From: Parvularia atlantis
Taxonomy: Eukaryota; Opisthokonta; Rotosphaerida
NCBI GenBank assembly: GCA_943704415.1
Contig: CALSCO010001720.1
Location: 1 to 12,907, forward strand
DNA: 12,907 nucleotides
Reading direction: 5' to 3'
Shown here: piece after piece, positions 6,959-12,907 of the stretch
Numbering within the stretch: the stretch's first letter is position 1
Layout of the letters: every line of letters begins with the position of its first letter
Notes under the pieces: generated by a model
Told to the model about the DNA's origin: nothing
The model's database searches: none
Seen by the model: the letters and a program-made list of their open reading frames with translations, nothing else
Position numbers and translations under genes: made by a program

Positions 6959-9900
6959 TCACGCAAACGTCGTCACCTTGACGTGCGGGCAGAGCAGCTT
7001 CATCGCCGCCACGACCGCCTGAAGGTTACTCTCCTGGTCCTTGGGCGCCTGCTCGAAGCTGTCCATGACGGTCGACGCCATCGGCCGCGACCGCACCGAG
7101 AGGAAGTGCAATCCGGGCTTACTGTTGGCGCGCTCCATCTCGCGCAGCTTGGCTGAGGGGGTGGCCACGCGCTTGCGTTGTGAGCGGCGCGGATGCGAGC
7201 GCGCGGGCCCCGCACCGGCGCTGGCCGCCTCGAGCTCGCTCGGGCTCTCTTGAATGAGCGGGTTGGACCAGAGCGACGTCGTGTCCTTGCTGTAGCGCAC
7301 CAGGCGCCCGCGAAACTCGATCTTGAGGCAGAACTGCAGCGTCTCCTCGAGCGACTCTGCAGGCGCGAGTGCATGTGTACGTTGAGCGTTACGTTTGTGC
7401 GTGTACTTGTCGTGCCGCGTACCGCTGTCGTCCAGGTTGTGCGAGCGGCTGTTGCGCCGCCCCGTGCGCCCCATCGCCACGCCACTACTCGGCTCGAGCG
7501 CGCCGCCGCCGTCGCTGTGCTCGCGCGCGTGGCTCGGCGCCTCGTCGTGCACAGGTGACGACGACCGGCTGCCGCTCCGGGTCAGCCATGGCGCTGCTCG
7601 CAGCGCACAGCGAAGAGCGTACCTCGACGGCGCCGACTTGGACCGCGGCTTCTCGAGCTCGCCTGAGTCGACGCTGTCGCTCGAGAGCGTCTTTGGCGAC
7701 TCGGCTGCGCGCGCGAGGGCCACTGGATCAGGCCGCCGCGTCAGGGGCGGGCGACGTGCGCGGGCGGGGGTCGGGCGGGTCGCACCGGCGTCGGCCGAGG
7801 CCGACTGCTCGAGCGCCGCGCGCGCCAGACGCTCGCGGTGCACGCCGTAGGTGATGTCTGCGCCGCCACCGCCGCGTCAGCGTCAGCAGTGCCCTGCACC
7901 CGTCCCCCTTCTTCTCGCTCACGCACGCGAGATGTCGTTGAAGTCGACGCGGTCAAACGACAGCACCTTGTCCGACGGGAAGTCATAGTGCACCATGTAG
8001 TAGGCGTAGCGGGTGAGCAACAGCACGCGTTCCTGATGCACCGGCGGCCACTCGTCCGGCTTGGTCTCGTAGTACAGCACCCAGCCGTACGTCATGTGCT
8101 CCGACTTGGGGATGATCACGTCCCTGTCCGCGCCCGCGCCGCGCGTCGGCACGACATCACGCTGGCGCGCACACGCACCGGCAGTTGCGCACGGCGTCAT
8201 CGTGCAGCTTCTTGACCGGCTCCATGTCCATTAGCGGCAGGGCGTTGATGTGCTGCACAAACGCCTCGGCCGTCTGGTGCCCGAGCAGGAAGTCTGGCCG
8301 CGCGGTGAGCCCGCGGTGTGCGGTCACAACGGCGCCGCGCGCACCGATTACGATCTGGCGGTACCCGTCCTTGAAGTTGTTCTTGTACAGGCGCGTGAGC
8401 GAGTTGACGCCGTCGGTCATGACCTGCGGCGGCGCGCTTCAGCAGCTGCTATCTTTCTGCGCACGACGTGCGACGCACCCCCGTGCGCGTGCGCTTGCCC
8501 GTCCGCGTAAAGTCGCTCTTGAGCGCGCCCGTGCCCGCGTAGCCCCTGCACAACGTTGTCAGCACTGCCGCGACCGGCGCGGCACGCAGCGCACTTGCTG
8601 ATCTCGTCGCCGTTGTTGGCCCAGACGTTGTTAAACATGGCCTCAAAGTCACGGTAGTACTTGATGCCCTGCCAGCGACGACGCGGCGTCACACGCGCGC
8701 GCACAAACGGCAGCGCACGGCACCTCGAGCGGGTTGGCGTGGATGCCGAGCTTGGTGAGCATGATGTTGATCATGTGGCGCGCGATGGCCGACTGGACGC
8801 GCCCGTCAGCCGCACAGTTGCGTGGCCCGCACACAGCCACGCACCTGCACGACGTTGGTGCGGTCGAGGCAGTCCATGCAGTTGACCCGGAACACGCCCT
8901 TCTGCTCGATAAAGCGCATCACCTCCAGCCGCCGCTGCGACACACTCGCGCTCGAGTCTGTGTTGCTGCGCGGCCGTGTGCCGTTGCCGGTACTCGCCGC
9001 GGCCGGCGCAGTGACTGCGCTGGCAGCCGGCAGGGGCGGCACGGCGGCCGGGACAGGGGCCAGCACGGGCACGGGCACAAGCGGCGGGCTGCTGTCGGGC
9101 GGATGCGCGACCTGCGATTGCGCTGCCGACACGACTAACTCCGACACGACAGCGGTGGCTGTGCACACGCACGCACAGCGCGTCAGAGGAGCACGAGCAT
9201 CGCCACAAGGGGCGCGCAACACACGCACCGGGCACGTCGACCAGGTGCGACGCAGCGAGCGCGGAGCTCGCCTGCACGACGTCACCATTAAGCTTCGGCA
9301 CGACCGCGGCGGGCGCAGGTACGCCAGGCTGCGCGGCCGTTGCCGATGCGGCCTCGCTCCTGTACGCGAACGCGTGGCATGAGTGCCACGCAAAGCAGGC
9401 GGAGCACGCGCACCCGGACGCAGTCGACACGGTCGACACGGTTGAGGCACTCGTCGTGCTCAGGTTGGACGAGCTGAGCGCGGCACACGATGTCAGCTGC
9501 AGCCGACCGACTGCCAGCGCGCATGCGCACTGCGTGCCTTCGCGGCCGCCCTTCCAGCACGTCCACGTTGGCGTGCCCCGAGCCGACGCTGGCAGCGCGT
9601 CGGTGACCGGGCACAAAGCCTGCTCCGTCTGCGCCACCCTAGGGTTAGCAGCCACGATCGCACGCGGGCTGGCGCGCGCTCACCCGCATCTTTGGCCGGC
9701 GCGAGCAGCGTCTGAGAGTGCGCATGCGCTGGCGCGGGCACGCCGGTGGGCGGCGGCGGCGAGGTCGAGTTGGGCGGCGTGGTCGAGCGGAAGGTCACAT
9801 TCTTCAGCACGGCCAGCTTGCCTGGCGCGTGCGTGCATGAGTCCAGCTGACTCATGGCCGCACGCCCGCGCACCCGTCAGCCGGGCCGTCACCGACACCA

Positions 9901-12287
9901 GCGACGACGACGCGCTCGATCCACCGTCCTTCTTGTCGGGCGCGCGGGTCGAGTCTTTGCGCTCGACTGGTTTGGCGCTGTCCTTCTTCTCGCCTAGGCG
10001 CTCAGGCGGCTTCGCGCTGTCCTTCTTGTCGCCCGGGCGAGCGGCCGACAGGATCGACGGCTTCACGAGACGCGCGGCGTCGATGCCTGCGCCACGCCGT
10101 CTGTGAGAACGGGCCCAGGCACGCGCGGGGCGTCGAGCGTACCCTTGCTCTGCGCGAGCATCGCCGCGTTCTCGGCCTGGTGCAGCATGTTGAGCGTGTC
10201 GCGCTCGCGACGCGTCATTGGCGGCACGGGGCTGCTCTCCCAGCAGTACAGCATTGTGTTGAACACGTCCTGCGCCGTTGCACGTTCAGCCAGCGCCTTT
10301 GTGTGCGGCGTCGCGTGCGCGCGGCGCACTTGGATCTCCTTGATCAGCAGGTTCACGTTCTCGTACCGGAAGCCCTTGCACATCTCGTGAAAGTCAAACG
10401 CCTGGTACTTGATGTCGTTGAAGGGCAGCCTGGTGTACGCACGGGTCAGCCACACCCGCGCGCACACACAAGGGCAGCCGCGCACTTTTGCAGGTACTTC
10501 TGGAAAGCCTCTCCGATGATGGCCTCGCGCCCCGTCTGGTTGATCAGGTTGACGATGTACTGCGGGCCGTACTTGCCTGCCAGCGCCCCGCCCGTCAGCA
10601 CAGCCCCACGTGCATTCGCACGCCCGCACCCAGCAGGTCCTCAAAGTGCCGCCGCATCGCTGTCGTGTTGCTGGCGTCGTTCTCGTGCAGCTGCGGCACG
10701 GGGCGCAGACGGTTCGCGGGCTGCGACCAAAACAGCGGGATGGAGCCACGCAGTTGCACAAAGCTCACATGCTGGCCGAGGTAGACGATCATCTATAGCG
10801 GCGCGTGCGCTCAGCCTGCCACACCCTTCGCTTGCCACAAGACACACCTGCTCCGTCTCGACCATGTTGGCCACATTGCCCTCCGTGTCCACGCCGCGCC
10901 GCTCGTACCGCAGGCCCGCGCGGAAGCGGCTCCGGCGCGAGATGAGCACAAAATCAAACTTTTCGCCCGACATCTCGCACGGCTGCGCGCACGGGTCAGC
11001 CCGCTCCCGCACTGACGCCCTCTGGCCGGCACATGCCTCGACGCTCGCGTAGCCCTGGATCAGCGGCAACATGTAGCGCTGCAGCGAGCCCTTGACAAAG
11101 TCGGTGAGCGCCGCGGCGTTCCACCAGAACCGCGTGTCGAGCACCTTGTCTGCGCGGCGCGGCAAGATGAGCCATCGTGCGTTCGAGAGCGAGCGTGGCG
11201 CGCGCGCGCACCGATGCGCAGCCGCACGGGGTTGGAGCCGTACGGCTGGCGTTGCAACGCGTTTGTGAGGTCGTAGCCGTACGAAAAGTAGAAGCCGCCC
11301 GAGTCGAAGAAGCGCGTGGCCTCGCCGATGGCCTTGTCGTCGAGCGCCTGGAACGACGTGTTGTCGTGCATGGACATCGGCCGCTTGCCCGGCGTGCTGG
11401 CCGTGCCGGCGGCAGCGTTCGCTGCGCCTGCGCCGCCGCCGACAGGGATGGCGCGCCCGCGGCCCACGACGGCCGGCCCCGCGGGCACGCTGAGGATGCC
11501 CGAGTTGACGCCGGGCACGAGTGCGGACGCCGGCGCGGGCTTAGCGAGCGTGCCGCTCAAGCTGCCGCCGGGGATGCCGCTCGTGCGGCTGCCCAGGAGG
11601 CTGATCGTGGCTGACGGGCCCGCCGCCGCGCCCTCGCCGCTCGCGCGCGCCCCAAGCTTGAAAAAGGAGGCAGTGGTGGTGGTGCTTGCCGCGCTCGCGG
11701 CCGCCCCCGCACCGGCCACGTCAGCCGGCGTGCGCCGATCGCCCTGCCGCTCCACCGCGGCCACGGTCTCGGAGCTCTTCCAATAGGCTTGGGCGGCGGC
11801 GAGGGCGCGCGCGGCGTCGCCCTCGAGCGGGAGCAGGACGACCTTGGTCACCTTGTACACGAGGTGACGCTTGAGCGAGCCGACCTTGGTCGCGCCGATG
11901 ACCACGCCAAGGTAGTCGTCCGTCAGGAGCGTGTACAGGCCAATGACGCCGTACACGTGCACGTTGACGTCCTTCTCGACCAGCGGGGCGCGTCCGTGCG
12001 CGAGCTGGATGTCGCGCGCCCCGCTCCGCCGCTTGATGATCTGCGCGCGCGCGCGTCCGTGTCACACCTCCCGCCACACGCGCGCCCGCGCAACACGCCC
12101 GGCGCACCAGTTGTGTGACCGTGCCCTCGCCCGCGGCCGACGCCGGCCCCGTCGGCCCCGCCGACAACGACGTCGACGCCGCTGCGGTGCTCCCGGCTGC
12201 GGCCCGCTCGATGCGCCAGCGCCGCGGCTGCAGCACGAACTGCGTCGGCTGGATGCTCAGCTCGAAGCCGCGCTCAAGCTCGTCCAT
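6959..12287 (-). CDS. INPP5F/Sac2-type SAC phosphoinositide phosphatase with hSac2 domain, about 1,380 aa, about 22 exons
   Basis: Exons, 5' to 3': 12287-12108, 12040-11212, 11149-11037, 10982-10848, 10792-10630, 10576-10486, 10429-10330, 10269-10143, 10086-9874, 9821-9664 (or 9684), 9628-9531, 9473-9414, 9359-9229, 9158-8845, 8792-8724, 8668-8595, 8545-8479, 8423-8179, 8123-7927, 7857-7623, 7568-7423, 7356-6959. Phases agree throughout, but 9474-9683 is ambiguous. SAC domain marks: VNVHVYGVIGLYTLL, GFYFSYGYDLTNALQ, RFWWNAAAL, FVLISRRSRFRAG, GNVANMVETEQ, FDFHEMCKGFRYENV, then the CX5R loop RVNCMDCLDRTNVVQ (nucleophile about Cys893), WANNGDEISKGYAGTGALK and FTRTGKRT. The hSac2 domain follows (VLLLTRYAYYMVHYDFPSDK, ITYGVH). 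Human INPP5F (1,132 aa) has the same order and removes the 4-phosphate of PI4P on endosomes. No C-terminal membrane pair is seen, unlike Sac1. Low-complexity insertions lie in exon 2 and before the catalytic loop. The C-terminus ends LLCPHVKVTTFA. Confidence 0.88.
9159..10268 (-). other. Low-complexity insertion segment inside the SAC2 catalytic domain
   Basis: Between YCW (about residue 547, in exon 8) and GVFRVN just before the catalytic Cys, the reconstructed protein has about 340 residues, where human INPP5F has about 11. The insertion spans the end of exon 8 to the start of the catalytic exon (9158-8845). It is Ala/Ser/Pro/Lys-rich, with KKDSAKP repeats and Ser/Thr runs (NLSTTSASTVSTVSTAS). 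Exon joins at 9474-9683 are unresolved. One solution needs a 35-nt intron (9663-9629), others a 34- or 66-nt one. Confidence 0.6.
10983..11036 (-). other. Probable 54-nt GC-AG intron in the SAC2-like gene
   Basis: The text ...LIQGYASVE ends at 11037 and resumes PCEMSGEKFDFVL at 10982, as the SAC alignment demands. The donor reads GAG|gcatgt and the interval has the usual size, a gctgac branch-like site and a gcgcag end. It is also 54 nt and open in frame, so retention as 18 extra residues cannot be excluded. A GT donor at 11012 would leave only a 30-nt intron. Confidence 0.55.
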
Positions 12288-12410
12288 GGCGCGGAGGGCG
12301 AGCCGCGCGGCTGTGGCGGCGTGCGGCGGTGGTGAAGGCGGAGCTCGGAGCGGCTGAGAGCGCGCGAGCGCACGTGACCGAAACCCGAGTTCACTGGCGC
12401 CCGGTGGCAG
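12288..12410. promoter_or_regulatory. Divergent promoter region between the SAC2-like and NDUFB4-like genes
   Basis: The two start codons point away from each other across 123 bp of GC-rich sequence. No TATA box is apparent. The interval must contain both 5' untranslated regions and the core promoters, unless upstream non-coding exons exist. Confidence 0.45.
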
Positions 12411-12802
12411 ATGGGGTGATGTCGTCCCAACTACCCTCCTTGACCGGCCCACTGACGCCGCGCCCCCGCGCGCCGACACAGCAACACGTACGTGCAGGCC
12501 GACCCGGCGATCGACAAGGTGCGCGCGCACGTTGCGTGGGGCGCGCGGGGAGGGGCTGACGCGCGTGCAGTGGGCGCACATGCGCGAGAACACGCACCTG
12601 ACCTTCCGCTTCACGCCGCGCACGGTCGGCTACAGCCTCGTCTTCGCCGTGGCCGTGCCCGCGCTCATCTACTACGGCATCATCGTCGAGGCGGTGCGTG
12701 CGCCCGCGTGACGGCGCACGGTGCGCTCACGCCCCCACGCCGCGACAGTCAGCGCAGGAGAAAGCCAAGGGCATCCCCGAGCGCAAGATCTGGCTCAAGT
12801 GA
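12411..12802 (+). CDS. NDUFB4/B15-type accessory subunit of mitochondrial complex I, 69 aa, 4 exons
   Basis: Exons: 12411-12415, 12482-12518, 12571-12693, 12758-12802. Phases are consistent and sum to 70 codons with stop. The product has a short matrix-side N-terminus (NTYVQADPAIDK), the block WAHMRENTHLTFRFTPRT typical of B15/NDUFB4, one transmembrane helix at about residues 33-53 (YSLVFAVAVPALIYYGII) and a basic tail ending KIWLK. NDUFB4 is a single-pass subunit of the distal membrane arm (P module) of NADH:ubiquinone oxidoreductase in the inner mitochondrial membrane. The first coding exon contributes only ATG GG. It is inferred because the intron from 12416 has a proper donor, a cactgac branch site and a cacag acceptor, and restores frame. 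An alternative ATG at 12421 has no in-frame way to join the conserved exons. Sixty-nine residues is short, but fits compact fungal-type versions. Confidence 0.8.
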
Positions 12803-12866
12803 AAGGGCGGCTGCCGGCTGTACAGCGGGCTACCACAGGCGCACGCGCTTCGTGTCGAGCCGCGGG

Positions 12867-12907
12867 CCGGGCGGGGGCTTTGGGGCAGCGGGCGGGGGCT
12901 TTGGGGC
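12867..12907. repeat. G-rich tandem repeat, two units visible, continuing past the edge
   Basis: A unit of about 20 bp (gggcgggggctttggggcag) occurs twice in tandem up to the last base. The G runs (ggg, ggggg, gggg) could form a G-quadruplex. It lies downstream of the NDUFB4-like stop codon. Only two copies are visible, so the array size is unknown. Confidence 0.7.

Noticed and set aside
9638-9650. Telomere-like CCCTAGGGTTAG string
   Set aside because: It is a single occurrence inside a probable intron of the SAC2-like gene, where ctaac serves as the branch site. There is no tandem array.
10147-11052. Plus-strand ORFs of 200-290 codons across the SAC2-like gene
   Set aside because: They are antisense to exons with conserved SAC motifs and have no recognisable content.
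1-12907. CRISPR arrays, tRNA or rRNA genes, bacterial operon signals
   Set aside because: I saw no regularly spaced repeats, no cloverleaf sequence with A and B boxes, and no rRNA motifs. The splice structure shows this is nuclear eukaryotic DNA.

Overview
The window is nuclear DNA of an intron-rich, GC-rich eukaryote. The genes are broken into exons by introns of mostly 50-65 nt that start gtgcg or gtacg, carry a ctgac/ctaac-like branch site and end cag. I reconstruct about 36 such introns, and reading frame and protein-family alignment agree across nearly all of them. Short uniform introns with branch sites close to the acceptor, strong G/C at third codon positions and head-to-head gene pairs suggest a fungus or another compact unicellular eukaryote, perhaps an early-diverging fungus. 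The lineage cannot be fixed from sequence alone.

Layout, left to right: (1) 33-1751, minus: N-terminal 438 codons of a PAXBP1/GCFC-type splicing-associated protein, running off the left edge. (2) 2179-2372, plus: a decayed inverted copy of part of one exon of the SAC2 gene further right. (3) 2646-4241: a stretch of visibly lower GC with an intronless gene for a bacterial/phage-type Panacea (DUF4065, SocA/GepA-like) protein and, head to head, an unrecognised long ORF. (4) 4332-5886, minus: a TUG/ASPSCR1-type UBX protein in six exons. (5) 5910-6572, plus: an unrecognised 220-residue protein whose start lies only 23 bp from the TUG start. (6) 6959-12287, minus: an INPP5F/Sac2-type phosphoinositide phosphatase of about 1,380 residues in about 22 exons, with a very large insertion just before the catalytic loop. 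(7) 12411-12802, plus: a 69-residue complex I NDUFB4/B15-type subunit in four exons, head to head with the phosphatase. (8) A G-rich tandem repeat at the right edge.

The conserved genes are housekeeping functions (splicing, p97 adaptor, endosomal phosphoinositide turnover, respiration) and do not form one pathway. Pairs 4/5 and 6/7 probably share short divergent promoters. The unusual part is 2.2-4.3 kb, where a rearranged SAC2 fragment abuts a low-GC segment holding a gene of prokaryotic type.
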